A stretch of DNA of 64,000 bases from an uncultured Bacteroidales bacterium (GCA_900317345.1 ONGK01000008.1:53674-117673); one strand, 5' to 3'. Numbered from the stretch's first letter, positions 28,661 through 34,499 are shown. Numbers and translations are program-made. The notes: generated by a model from the letters alone, not told the origin.

Positions 28661-29101
28661 TCAATCGTCTTCGGGTTCCGTGTCGTCACAAAGGTGATTA
28701 TGGAGGAGAAGTTCCATTTGCTTATTGCACTCACCCGGTTGGTGACTGTGTACGAGCGGAATATTGATACTTACTATTTCATAGGCGAGCCAGGAGAGGT
28801 CCAGTTGGCTTTGACCATTGGTCTCTTCATCTTCAGAGAAAATCTCTTGCTCGTCATGGATGTCAAGGGGCATGGGCTCGAGGCACCTATCGCACACAAC
28901 AAAGACAGTTCCGTGAACCGCGATGCTGAGCTGATAGTCCTCCTCCCGGAGATTAAGCGCCGCAGTTGCAGAGATGTGTCCGTTCAGTATTTCGGTCTTC
29001 TCCAGCGATGCGAAAAATTCGTCATTCAGCTGAATATCAAACGAATGCATGCCTATCGGAAGGCTCCGCAAGTCGATGATAATATGTCTCTGCTCGCTCA
29101 T
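28661..29101 (-). CDS. yceD: YceD / DUF177 family protein
   Basis: A 146-residue protein of the DUF177 family, needed in other organisms for normal 23S rRNA levels. It shows VVCDRC with a third Cys later (ECNKQM), and a strongly acidic end (DDTEPEDD). The ATG at 29101 is the right start: the -7 box of its promoter is at 29119-29126, so the longer open frame up to 29149 begins upstream of the transcript. The mRNA leader is then only about 12 bases. Confidence 0.9.
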   Translation of the reverse strand: MSEQRHIIIDLRSLPIGMHSFDIQLNDEFFASLEKTEILNGHISATAALNLREEDYQLSIAVHGTVFVVCDRCLEPMPLDIHDEQEIFSEDEETNGQSQLDLSWLAYEIVSINIPLVHSHQPGECNKQMELLLHNHLCDDTEPEDD

Positions 29102-29118
29102 GGGCACAAAATCGGCTG

Positions 29119-29150
29119 CAAAGGTACTGCTTTTTTTTGACATATGCAAA
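29119..29150 (-). promoter_or_regulatory. Promoter of yceD-rpmF
   Basis: On the minus strand TTTG (29147-29150), 20 bases with an A8 run, TACCTTTG (29119-29126), then CAGC. Over about 40 bases it is almost the same as the promoter of the 6708 gene. Confidence 0.85.
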
Positions 29151-29200
29151 TAAAAATGAGAAAAATCACAAAATTAATCGTTCGAACGAATGTAAGATAA

Positions 29201-29228
29201 GAAAAATCGCCCACGTGAGCGATTTTTC
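29201..29228 (-). terminator. Terminator-like palindrome at the end of the island operon
   Basis: A perfect 10-base stem GAAAAATCGC / GCGATTTTTC around CCACGTGA. On either strand the stem is followed by a T5C run, so it may be bidirectional. It lies ~100 bases after the stop of the 29327 gene and upstream of the yceD promoter. Confidence 0.75.
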
Positions 29229-29230
29229 CA

Positions 29231-29316
29231 AGTCCTACAGGCCATAGGCCGGTCTTACAGCGCAGCGGTCTTACAGGCGGCTACGACGCCGGTCCAACAG
29301 CCTTTAGGCGGTCATG
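29231..29316 (-). repeat. GACCG hairpin-repeat array, left copy
   Basis: On the minus strand four units of the form GACCG, core, CTGTWR: cores CCTAAAGG, GCGTCGTAGCCGC, CTGCG and GCCTATGGC. Three of the four cores are themselves self-complementary. The same unit (GACCG, core, CTGAAA) occurs on the plus strand at 33566-33640, so the two arrays are in opposite orientation around the 4-kb block between them. Confidence 0.7.
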
Positions 29317-29326
29317 GCAATCAGTT

Positions 29327-29707
29327 TTACTGATTGTCATATTCCGGACCACACACCTTCCACAGGTACGCTTTCATGGTTTTCTTGCCATTGGCAGCGT
29401 CCCTCTGTGCGAGGAAGTCAACTTGGTCTTGAGTGATGGCCATGAGGTCCTCCTTACGCGCTTTCACCAACGCAGCTACTGCGCGGAAGCGGTTGCGAGC
29501 CTGGAGCTCCTTGGTGCTCAGCGGCGTGGTGCGCTTGAACACGTCCTCTGCTTTCACGTAGAGACGTGTGCAGTTCGGGTTCTGCGTCGCTGCCTCGCGG
29601 TGCGTACCAATGAGGTAGGTTCCGTGGCTGTGACCATCTTTCTTGGTCGGTTTGGTAAGAGCACCCTTCACGTACTCAATACCGGCTGCATACTTTACAA
29701 CTCCCAT
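29327..29707 (-). CDS. Small basic protein of an undescribed family (copy 2)
   Basis: A 126-residue basic protein; I do not recognise a named domain. It aligns by eye with the 31432 protein: AGIEYVKGALTK against GGISNVRGTLAK near the N-terminus, and FKRTTPLSTKELQARNRFRAVAALV against ERRTALTPNEARCRVLFGKALAVV in the middle. No signal peptide or membrane helix. It is the last gene of the island operon; its stop lies in the loop of a CAATCAG/CTGATTG hairpin (29319-29336). Confidence 0.7.
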   Translation of the reverse strand: MGVVKYAAGIEYVKGALTKPTKKDGHSHGTYLIGTHREAATQNPNCTRLYVKAEDVFKRTTPLSTKELQARNRFRAVAALVKARKEDLMAITQDQVDFLAQRDAANGKKTMKAYLWKVCGPEYDNQ

Positions 29708-29776
29708 AATAGTAAGTATTTAGAGTGAGTAAGTAGATTAGGCTCATTCTTTTGGCAGGCGAGCCCTTTACCTGTT

Positions 29777-30010
29777 TTAGCGCTTCTTGACCCCTTGGTA
29801 CTCCTCTACCGTTTTGGTGGAGATGGACGTGGTGGTCTTGCTCTGCGTCGAGTCGTTCTGCTGAACGTAAGTTGCGGTAGTGGTGATGGTTCTCCAAGCC
29901 TTGCAAGAGCTACAAGCGAAGGCACATACGCCACAAACGACACACATCGTAAGAGCCATCATGAGGCCTCTAAAAATCTCTAATTTCGATAAGCATTTCT
30001 TCTTCATCAT
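29777..30010 (-). CDS. Small lipoprotein-like protein, possible outer spanin
   Basis: A 77-residue protein with a Lys-rich start, a hydrophobic stretch rich in Met, Val and Cys, and a lipobox-like AFACSS. The remaining part is Thr/Ser/Gln rich and likely extended. The chosen start (MMKKKC) overlaps the DUF5675 gene by 41 bases; an in-frame ATG at 29962 would avoid this and leave only the hydrophobic part. Position after a holin-like and a DUF5675 gene suggests a lysis role, but this is inference from order. Confidence 0.6.
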   Translation of the reverse strand: MMKKKCLSKLEIFRGLMMALTMCVVCGVCAFACSSCKAWRTITTTATYVQQNDSTQSKTTTSISTKTVEEYQGVKKR

Positions 30011-30332
30011 ACCATTTTTTACGTTGGTTAAACAATACTTTGAGGTTTTCGAGTGCAAGGTAGGAGACTAACACACAACCTTGCGAGTGTTCGGGCTTGG
30101 TTCCCATGTGGATGCGTATTCCCTCTCGTTCGGGCACCTCGTCAATGAGCGGCATGAGCTTTTTGAAGCGAGGCGACCATGTAAGCCGGAGCGGGTATTT
30201 TCCGGCAGGGATGAGGAAGTCGGCATTCTCTATGGTGTCCGCTACGAATTCCCCCTGTTCGAGCGGGAGCACCATTGTGCCGAATACGCCATTACTCTTC
30301 CGGCGGTTTCTTTTCAGTGTTATGGTTAACAT
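29970..30332 (-). CDS. DUF5675 family protein
   Basis: A 120-residue protein with family features: a polar start MLTITLKRN, FLIPAGKYPLRLTWSPRF in the middle, then GIRIHMGTKPEHSQGCVLVS. The pattern of a conserved His followed by SxGCxLV resembles the active site of L,D-transpeptidase-like folds, and members lie next to phage lysis genes in Bacteroidota. The start at 30332 overlaps the holin-like gene by 41 bases; the longer open frame to 30482 reads as low-complexity Ser/Arg and is not family-like. Confidence 0.8.
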   Translation of the reverse strand: MLTITLKRNRRKSNGVFGTMVLPLEQGEFVADTIENADFLIPAGKYPLRLTWSPRFKKLMPLIDEVPEREGIRIHMGTKPEHSQGCVLVSYLALENLKVLFNQRKKWYDEEEMLIEIRDF

Positions 30333-30534
30333 AGTTGCGCAGTTTTTGACGATAGGTGTAATCGATGCCGAACAGCGCTCCGGCGAAAGTTGCGACCTCA
30401 CCAAACGCGATGAGGAGCGACTCATGGATTTGCCCTTCGGGGTCGATGAACGTCCCGCAGAAGAGCAGCACCATACCGCCAATGGAGAGGACGGCTGCCG
30501 TGATGAGCTGTATGTTCAGATTAATTTTTGACAT
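30292..30534 (-). CDS. Small holin-like membrane protein
   Basis: An 80-residue protein with two hydrophobic segments (about residues 9-30 and 40-57), a short polar loop between them and a charged C-terminus (RQKLRNYVNHNTEKKPPEE). This is the layout of class II holins. It is the first gene after the promoter at 30709-30740 and overlaps the DUF5675 gene. No sequence family can be named by eye. Confidence 0.7.
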   Translation of the reverse strand: MSKINLNIQLITAAVLSIGGMVLLFCGTFIDPEGQIHESLLIAFGEVATFAGALFGIDYTYRQKLRNYVNHNTEKKPPEE

Positions 30535-30703
30535 AATTCAAAACTTTGTTTTGTTTTTCTTTCATTGGGGCCCCCGAAACAATCGTATTTTATTAAGAAA
30601 ATACAGATTTTTTGGGGAGAGGAGAATTCGAGACAATTATACGAGTTGCGGGGCAACGTAATAATCGTGTCTTTAGACTAAGAAGTCATTGATCTCCGAA
30701 TTC
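30535..30703 (-). other. Folded 5' leader of the holin-like/DUF5675 operon
   Basis: About 170 bases lie between the predicted transcript start (~30703) and the first ATG. The first 80 can close into one element: GAATTCG (30624-30630) with CGAATTC (30697-30703), around a 42-base hairpin 30631-30672 whose stem steps are AGACA/TGTCT, ATTATtAC/GTaTAAT and GTTGC/GCAAC. A second hairpin (GTATTTT-loop-AAAATAC) and a GGGGGCCCC palindrome follow before the ATG. Likely a structured regulatory leader. Confidence 0.6.
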
Positions 30704-30708
30704 GACGA

Positions 30709-30740
30709 CAAAGGTAGACAAAAAAATCGAAGCCGCCAAA
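30709..30740 (-). promoter_or_regulatory. Promoter of the holin-like/DUF5675 operon
   Basis: On the minus strand TTTG (30737-30740), 20 bases, CTACCTTTG with the box at 30709-30716. The -33 element lies inside the stem of the preceding terminator, so terminator and promoter are compressed into ~40 bases. Confidence 0.75.
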
Positions 30741-30750
30741 TTTAGCGGCT
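30722..30750 (-). terminator. Terminator after the 30778 gene
   Basis: On the minus strand AGCCGCTAAATTTGGCGGCT (30731-30750) folds on itself and is followed by TCGA and a T6-T7 run (30721-30727). It lies 27 bases after the stop of the 30778 gene. Confidence 0.8.
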
Positions 30751-30777
30751 CCGAGATGGAACAAAAGTGCCAAAACG

Positions 30778-31026
30778 CTATTCTAAGCACTTCCAGAAGT
30801 GTGCGGAGTGGATATAATTGCAGAAACTCTCTGCATCCTTTCGCGGCATAAAACCGTCCTTTTCTGCTTTTTGAAAGAAGCTCTTTGTCCTATACCGGCG
30901 GCGCTTGTTCATCGCTATCCACGCTTCCCAAAGCGCCTCAAACGCATCGTAGATACTATCGTAATGCATGAAGGACTGGAGTTCATCACGGATGTCCGTG
31001 AGATATATCACTTTGTCATCGTTCAT
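30778..31026 (-). CDS. Small hypothetical protein
   Basis: An 82-residue, aromatic-rich, helical-looking protein (IYDAFEALWEAWIAMNKRRR in the middle). No motif I recognise. Its start overlaps the stop of the 31023 gene by ATGA, so it is the co-translated second gene of a pair, and it ends before a good terminator. Confidence 0.65.
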   Translation of the reverse strand: MNDDKVIYLTDIRDELQSFMHYDSIYDAFEALWEAWIAMNKRRRYRTKSFFQKAEKDGFMPRKDAESFCNYIHSAHFWKCLE

Positions 31027-31373
31027 AACTTGTACTCTTGTTTGAGTTTTAACACCTGTTCTGCATTAACGATGGCATCGCTTGGCGCCCACGGAGTTTG
31101 CACCATGCCTTCAGTAGCTTCTTCGAGGGCTTCATCCAACTCCCCCACGCTAACTTGAATGTCAACGATGTGCAGTTTCATTCGCGCGAGTTCTGCGCAC
31201 TTAAGGATGAAGCGGAGGTGTCCATCGGGGGGCACCGACCACTTGGAGCGCTGACCGAAAAAACGGACCTTGCCATCCTTATGGGGCGCTCTGCGGATGT
31301 AATAACCGTAATCTCTGTCCAGCATTCCCGTCAGCGCTTCACATGCTTTTGTTAATATAATTTCCATAATCAT
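31023..31373 (-). CDS. Small hypothetical protein
   Basis: A 116-residue protein (an ATG two codons in, at 31367, is equally possible). It has a mixed helix/strand look: YGYYIRRAPHKDGKVRFFGQ, then LRFILKCAELARMKLHIVDI. No named family recognised. Overlaps the 30778 gene by 4 bases. The 58-base gap to the 31432 gene contains the direct repeat TACTTGTTACGTACTTGTTACCTACTTG on the plus strand, in three TACTTGTTA copies. Confidence 0.65.
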   Translation of the reverse strand: MIMEIILTKACEALTGMLDRDYGYYIRRAPHKDGKVRFFGQRSKWSVPPDGHLRFILKCAELARMKLHIVDIQVSVGELDEALEEATEGMVQTPWAPSDAIVNAEQVLKLKQEYKL

Positions 31374-31431
31374 TACCTACTTGTTACGTACTTGTTACCT
31401 ACTTGTTACGTATACACTTTTGCTTTTCGCA

Positions 31432-31794
31432 CTACTCCTTAGAAGCCAAATCGGCATAGACGCGTGCAATTATATAGCCACGGAAAGATTTGTACTGCTT
31501 GCCGTTAAACTTGTACTTATCGCGCTTTGCCTCTTTGGCGAACTGCTGTTTACGTTCCTCGGAGAGCGCGTTAACCACCGCTAAAGCCTTACCGAACAGA
31601 ACTCTACAACGCGCTTCATTGGGCGTCAATGCTGTCCGGCGTTCGCCATACTCGCGGATGTGTATTCGCTGTTTGCCGTTTCTAACAGACGCGACGATGC
31701 TTCGCGTAATTTTCTTACCGTGGTCATAATAGACCTGTTTTGCAAGAGTTCCGCGGACGTTGCTAATTCCGCCGTCAAAATCACATTTTGCCAT
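31432..31794 (-). CDS. Small basic protein of an undescribed family (copy 3)
   Basis: A 120-residue, strongly basic protein. It links the two other members in the window: its N-terminal and middle parts match the 29327 protein, and its C-terminal SFRGYIIARV matches SLRGFIIASL of the 6708 protein. No signal or membrane segment. The start at 31794 follows the 31802 gene by 7 bases, so they are likely co-transcribed. The basic charge and lack of membrane features fit a nucleic-acid-binding or structural role, which is not proven. Confidence 0.72.
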   Translation of the reverse strand: MAKCDFDGGISNVRGTLAKQVYYDHGKKITRSIVASVRNGKQRIHIREYGERRTALTPNEARCRVLFGKALAVVNALSEERKQQFAKEAKRDKYKFNGKQYKSFRGYIIARVYADLASKE

Positions 31795-31801
31795 AATTCT
31801 T

Positions 31802-32164
31802 TTAATTTAGGGGTTTTACATCGGTCATTTCAAATAGTTTGGCTTCACCGGCGGTATAGGTGCCGTATGAACCTTGGTACTTGGCGATGACCATTTTTGT
31901 TGATTTGATAAGGTCATTAAGACCTTGTTTGCCGTTCCAGTTGGTCGGATGAGGCTGGCAGTTATTCACTGCGAAATAGGGATTTTCGTCTATCTTTTCT
32001 CCTCTCCGTTTCTGTTCGCGGAGGATGTAGTAGATTTGACGCTGACGCTGGAGTGTTAGACTATTCCACAACGAACGCGTGGCCGCCACCCGGTCGGCAT
32101 ACTTCGGGTCGATGGGCACTAACACGTCATTCAATAGACAATCCCATGAGTTGTTAATTGACAT
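31802..32164 (-). CDS. Hypothetical protein of phage-like type
   Basis: A 120-residue protein: a helical middle (TLQRQRQIYYILREQKRRG) then NPYFAVNNC and PHPTNWNG. The combination of a helix and an NPxFA...PxNWNG segment is seen in small genes of Bacteroidota phages and islands, without known function. It is the first gene after the 57-base hairpin array, so that array lies in its upstream region. Confidence 0.65.
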   Translation of the reverse strand: MSINNSWDCLLNDVLVPIDPKYADRVAATRSLWNSLTLQRQRQIYYILREQKRRGEKIDENPYFAVNNCQPHPTNWNGKQGLNDLIKSTKMVIAKYQGSYGTYTAGEAKLFEMTDVKPLN

Positions 32165-32276
32165 AAAAATCCTTTCTCTTAATTCTCTTTCTCCCCCACA
32201 CTATACGGTAGAGGAGAGGGAGATTTTTCTTTATTAATTTTCTTTGGTTACTTTCTTTTATTACCTTTCTTTTGTG

Positions 32277-32502
32277 GGTTACCATGTACCAATTTTGCGT
32301 AAAAAACAAGTATTTTTGGTACATGCTATACCTGGTTACCATGTACCAATTTCTCCTAAAAAACCAGTATTTTGGTACATGCTATACTTGGTTACCATGT
32401 ACCAATTTTGCGTAAGAAACAAGTATTTTTGGTACATGCTATACTTGGTTGCCATGTACCAATTTTGCATAAAAAACAAGTATTTTTGGTACATGCTTAC
32501 CT
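32277..32502. repeat. 57-base tandem hairpin array, four copies
   Basis: Unit starts are 32277, 32334, 32390 and 32447 (spacing 57, 56, 57). Each unit holds the inverted repeat CATGTACCAA / TTGGTACATG around a ~23-base loop with the core TTTTGCRTAAAAAA (unit 2 varies in the loop: TTCTCCTAAAAAAC). Stem arms are unchanged in all four copies while the loop varies, so the stem is what is kept. There are no spacers, so it is not a CRISPR array. Confidence 0.9.
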
Positions 32503-32507
32503 GTGCA

Positions 32508-32553
32508 GCTTGTATTTATTTTGGTTTGATTTTGCATAAAAAAGATACAAGCT
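32508..32553. repeat. Fifth, divergent hairpin with a different stem but the same loop core
   Basis: AGCTTGTAT (32508-32516) pairs with ATACAAGCT (32545-32553). The loop contains TTTTGCATAAAAAA, the same core as in the 57-base units, but the stem sequence is unrelated. This suggests the core and the fold matter together. Confidence 0.7.
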
Positions 32554-32607
32554 AGATAAAAAAGACACAGGCTATACATCCTCGCGTTCGGCAAAAGGGT
32601 TGGCATG

Positions 32608-32880
32608 CTATTCGGTCAGTTTGAGGGCACGTTTGTATGACCAGAGGGTGTCGATGCGCATGGAGCGCCAGGCTTTTTTGTCGATGTCGTAGAAGGCGAC
32701 GGTTTGTCGGTTGTACGCGACTTGCTGAGCGGGTGTCCGTGTGCCTTTGGGCGTGTCGGATTCGGGCACCAGGTCGGGGCAAGTAGTGCCTCGTGCGGCT
32801 CGGAGTGTGCCGTCTTTCTTGACGAACTGGAAAATGACAATACCTTCGTGCAAGGCAGTTTTTAAATCGTCTACATTCAT
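32608..32880 (-). CDS. WYL_2-like (Sm-like SH3 beta-barrel) protein
   Basis: A 90-residue protein: VIFQFVKKDGTLRAARGTT in the first half and VAFYDIDKKAWRSMRIDTLW near the end. This pattern is that of the small WYL_2 / DUF2693 proteins with an SH3-like barrel found in phages and islands of Bacteroidota. WYL-type barrels bind nucleic acid or nucleotide ligands in other proteins; the role of this stand-alone form is unknown. Overlaps the HNH gene by 4 bases. Confidence 0.72.
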   Translation of the reverse strand: MNVDDLKTALHEGIVIFQFVKKDGTLRAARGTTCPDLVPESDTPKGTRTPAQQVAYNRQTVAFYDIDKKAWRSMRIDTLWSYKRALKLTE

Positions 32881-33341
32881 AGTTGCTTGATTTTAGAGGG
32901 GTTAACAAATTCGTAATGGTTCATGATGGCACGGAGTTCATCGTAGGGGATGAGTTTGGGGTCACGACCGATAGCACGCAGAGCGCGCAGGATTTTAGCG
33001 CGCCGGTAGTTCTCGGCGGGTGTGACCCATTCGAGGTTGGCGGCCGAGTAGTCGAGCACGTTGCCGTTGAGATGGTCGCACTGATAGCCATCCGGTCGTG
33101 GTCCATGGAACGTGGCGCACATGAGCGAGTGGCAGAGTTTGCTGCCGAAATTGCGCATAATCGGATAAGCCCCACCATGCGTACAAGCTGATGTTTGCAT
33201 AGCCGGATTGTAAGTATGCTTTAATCGCTTCCCGTACCGATTGACGAAATAGCCATCGGGATGGGCAAAGAGGATTTTGCCGTCAATGAGTTCCGGCGGC
33301 ACTTGTTTGCAGCCGTCTGGGATGATAGGATTAGCGCACAT
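32877..33341 (-). CDS. HNH endonuclease
   Basis: A 154-residue nuclease. The HNH core is CDHLNGNVLDYSAANLEWVT (His as general base, Asn and the late Asn), with extra Cys and His in the preceding segment (SACTHGG, CHSLMCATFHG) that may bind zinc. The ATG at 33341 was chosen; the longer frame reads into the membrane-protein gene upstream and looks random. The type is that of phage and homing-like HNH enzymes. It forms an overlapping trio with 33331 and 32608. Confidence 0.85.
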   Translation of the reverse strand: MCANPIIPDGCKQVPPELIDGKILFAHPDGYFVNRYGKRLKHTYNPAMQTSACTHGGAYPIMRNFGSKLCHSLMCATFHGPRPDGYQCDHLNGNVLDYSAANLEWVTPAENYRRAKILRALRAIGRDPKLIPYDELRAIMNHYEFVNPSKIKQL

Positions 33342-33543
33342 AGCAGTCAGGGATTTGGAGTCCGAAGATGACGGACAGGATGAAACAAAGTGCGGCGAGC
33401 ACCGCGAGGATGATGACATGCTGGTAGCAGCACCAGTTGAGGGGCATGCTTTTGCGCATGAGTTCAAAGAAACCCAAAAGGGACCAAGCTCCAAGGAGGA
33501 AGAACAAGGTGATAAAAATTGAAGATAAGAATGTATAAATCAT
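33331..33543 (-). CDS. Small membrane protein
   Basis: A 70-residue protein with two hydrophobic helices (about residues 3-28 and 42-62) separated by MRKSMPLNWCCYQH. No known family. It is the first gene of the trio with the HNH and WYL_2-like genes and overlaps the former by 11 bases. Its leader contains the GACCG hairpin array. Confidence 0.65.
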   Translation of the reverse strand: MIYTFLSSIFITLFFLLGAWSLLGFFELMRKSMPLNWCCYQHVIILAVLAALCFILSVIFGLQIPDCYVR

Positions 33544-33547
33544 AATG

Positions 33548-33640
33548 CTCGGCGTTTGCCGAGCAGACCGCTTCGCTGAAAGACCGCTTTGCTGAAAGAC
33601 CGTTCCACTGAAAGACCGTCCTGCGGACTGAAAGACTGCT
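33548..33640 (+). repeat. GACCG hairpin-repeat array, right copy
   Basis: A perfect hairpin CTCGGC-GTTT-GCCGAG (33548-33563) is followed by units GACCG-CTTCG-CTGAAA (33566), GACCG-CTTTG-CTGAAA (33582), GACCG-TTCCA-CTGAAA (33598), GACCG-TCCTGCGGA-CTGAAA (33614) and a decayed GACTG (33634), mostly with period 16. It lies in the leader of the 33331 gene and is in opposite orientation to the array at 29231-29316. Confidence 0.8.
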
Positions 33641-33730
33641 GCTCGAACCCCTACGCCGTGAGGGGAAAAGTTAGTGTTTAGGTGCCTGCATGGAGCAAAA
33701 GCACCACCCCTCGATTTTCGAAAGGCGGTG

Positions 33731-33738
33731 CAAAGGTA
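33731..33738 (-). promoter_or_regulatory. Possible promoter (-7 box only) of the 33331 operon
   Basis: CAAAGGTA on the plus strand is TACCTTTG on the minus strand, followed by CACC. At the expected -33 position there is TAA rather than TTG, so this is a half match. It lies right after the terminator of the 33817 gene, ~190 bases before the 33543 ATG. Confidence 0.45.
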
Positions 33739-33743
33739 GGCAT

Positions 33744-33771
33744 AAAAAAAGCACCCCGTTAGCGGGATGCT
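33744..33771 (-). terminator. Terminator after the 33817 gene
   Basis: On the minus strand AGCA-t-CCCG, loop CTAA, CGGG-g-TGCT then T7. It lies ~45 bases after the stop. Confidence 0.8.
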
Positions 33772-33807
33772 AAAACTCTGCGAATTCTGCTAAAACTCTG
33801 CGAATTC
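33768..33807 (-). repeat. 20-base tandem duplication derived from the 33817 gene end
   Basis: TGCTAAAACTCTGCGAATTC occurs twice in a row (33768-33787, 33788-33807), and a close third copy (CTAAAACTCTGCGGAAATTC) is the last codons and stop region of the 33817 gene (33821-33840). The gene's 3' end thus seems to have been copied outward. Confidence 0.8.
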
Positions 33808-33816
33808 TGCGATTAT

Positions 33817-34263
33817 TCAGCTAAAACTCTGCGGAAATTCTGCGTCATTCTGCGTCCATCTTGTGGCGCGTGCTTTACAAAAATCACTTGCAGAGAGTTT
33901 ATATGTAGATTGGTAATCATTGAATGCCTTGGCTCTTTTTTCGTCCGAAGAGTACTGATCAATATCGATACAGCCGATGTGCTGCAGGCGGTATAAAGCT
34001 CGGCAGAAATCAATTTTGGTTGTGGATTGATTAAGTTCGGCAGCGATTCTATCACGGATGTTTTGCTCCGAGAACTTCGGAGAGACGCAAAAGAACTTAG
34101 GCGTTGTAGCGGAAGGAGTGTTTTCGGGAGTGACGTCTTCTATGTCGTCGGACTCGCATGCACGGATAACCTCGGCGAGGTCTTTACCTCGCGCGTCGAT
34201 ATTGTACTCTTTACTATTGTCGTGATAATTGACGTTAGAGTTTATGAAAGTTGGTTTGCTCAT
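33817..34263 (-). CDS. Hypothetical protein with an NVxYxDNS motif
   Basis: A 148-residue protein from the ATG at 34263 (MSKPTFINSNV); an in-frame ATG at 34344 would add 27 Cys-rich residues that coincide with a palindrome and are less likely. The N-terminus has NVNYHDNSKEYNI, which matches NVTYIDNSTNYNI at the end of the adjacent S subunit. The rest is helical and charged, with FCRALYRLQHIGCIDIDQY. No named family. Its promoter is 200 bases upstream behind a folded leader. Confidence 0.65.
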   Translation of the reverse strand: MSKPTFINSNVNYHDNSKEYNIDARGKDLAEVIRACESDDIEDVTPENTPSATTPKFFCVSPKFSEQNIRDRIAAELNQSTTKIDFCRALYRLQHIGCIDIDQYSSDEKRAKAFNDYQSTYKLSASDFCKARATRWTQNDAEFPQSFS

Positions 34264-34288
34264 AGTTTGCTTAAAAAAGCACGGGTAC

Positions 34289-34401
34289 GTGGGGCGACAA
34301 GCAAAGTCGGCAAACTCACAGTGACGCCCCACATATCCATGCAAAACACGAACGTTGGGGCATATCTCTTTTCACTGTATTAAGTTTGCCGACTTGCTTG
34401 T
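34289..34401 (-). other. Nested palindrome with two alternative pairings in the leader of the 33817 gene
   Basis: Outer arms 34297-34316 and 34382-34401 pair over 20 bases with one bulge. Inside them 34318-34323 pairs with 34373-34378 (ACAGTG/CACTGT) and 34326-34331 with 34356-34361 (GCCCCA/TGGGGC). A competing pair exists: 34289-34296 (GTGGGGCG) with 34325-34332 (CGCCCCAC), perfect over 8 bases. The element lies between the promoter and the ATG, so it could be a switch; it could also be a decayed mobile repeat. Confidence 0.65.
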
Positions 34402-34468
34402 AAAGGGAAATGCCTTAGAAATCAATATGTCATCCCATTTAACGTCTCAGATCTGACGAAAGCGAGCG

Positions 34469-34499
34469 CAAAATTACTGCTTTTTTATGAAATACGCAA
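34469..34499 (-). promoter_or_regulatory. Promoter of the 33817 gene
   Basis: On the minus strand TTG (34497-34499), 20 bases with an A6 run, TAATTTTG (34469-34476). This is almost the same as the dnaN promoter. It begins 10 bases after the S-subunit stop. Confidence 0.75.

Larger units (their letters stand above)
32165..32607. other. 443-base non-coding region dominated by repeats
   Basis: No gene is supported here. From left to right it has a TCTCCC...GGGAGA hairpin (32186-32225), a T/C-rich stretch, four copies of a 57-base hairpin unit (32277-~32502), a fifth related hairpin (32508-32553), and the end of the 32608 gene's downstream region. No Bacteroides-type promoter with correct spacing was found on either strand. 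Confidence 0.6.

Noticed and set aside
32154-32342. Minus-strand 62-codon frame upstream of the 31802 gene
   Set aside because: Half of it is repeat DNA and the rest is a Lys/Arg low-complexity stretch; it overlaps the real start of the 31802 gene.
32277-32553. CRISPR array
   Set aside because: The repeats are contiguous with no unique spacers, each contains a long internal palindrome, and no cas gene is present.
32244-32555. Plus-strand 103-codon reading frame over the 57-base repeats
   Set aside because: Its sequence is only the translation of the tandem repeat (recurrent YMLYLVTMYQF-like words), with no homology or promoter, and opposite to all nearby genes.
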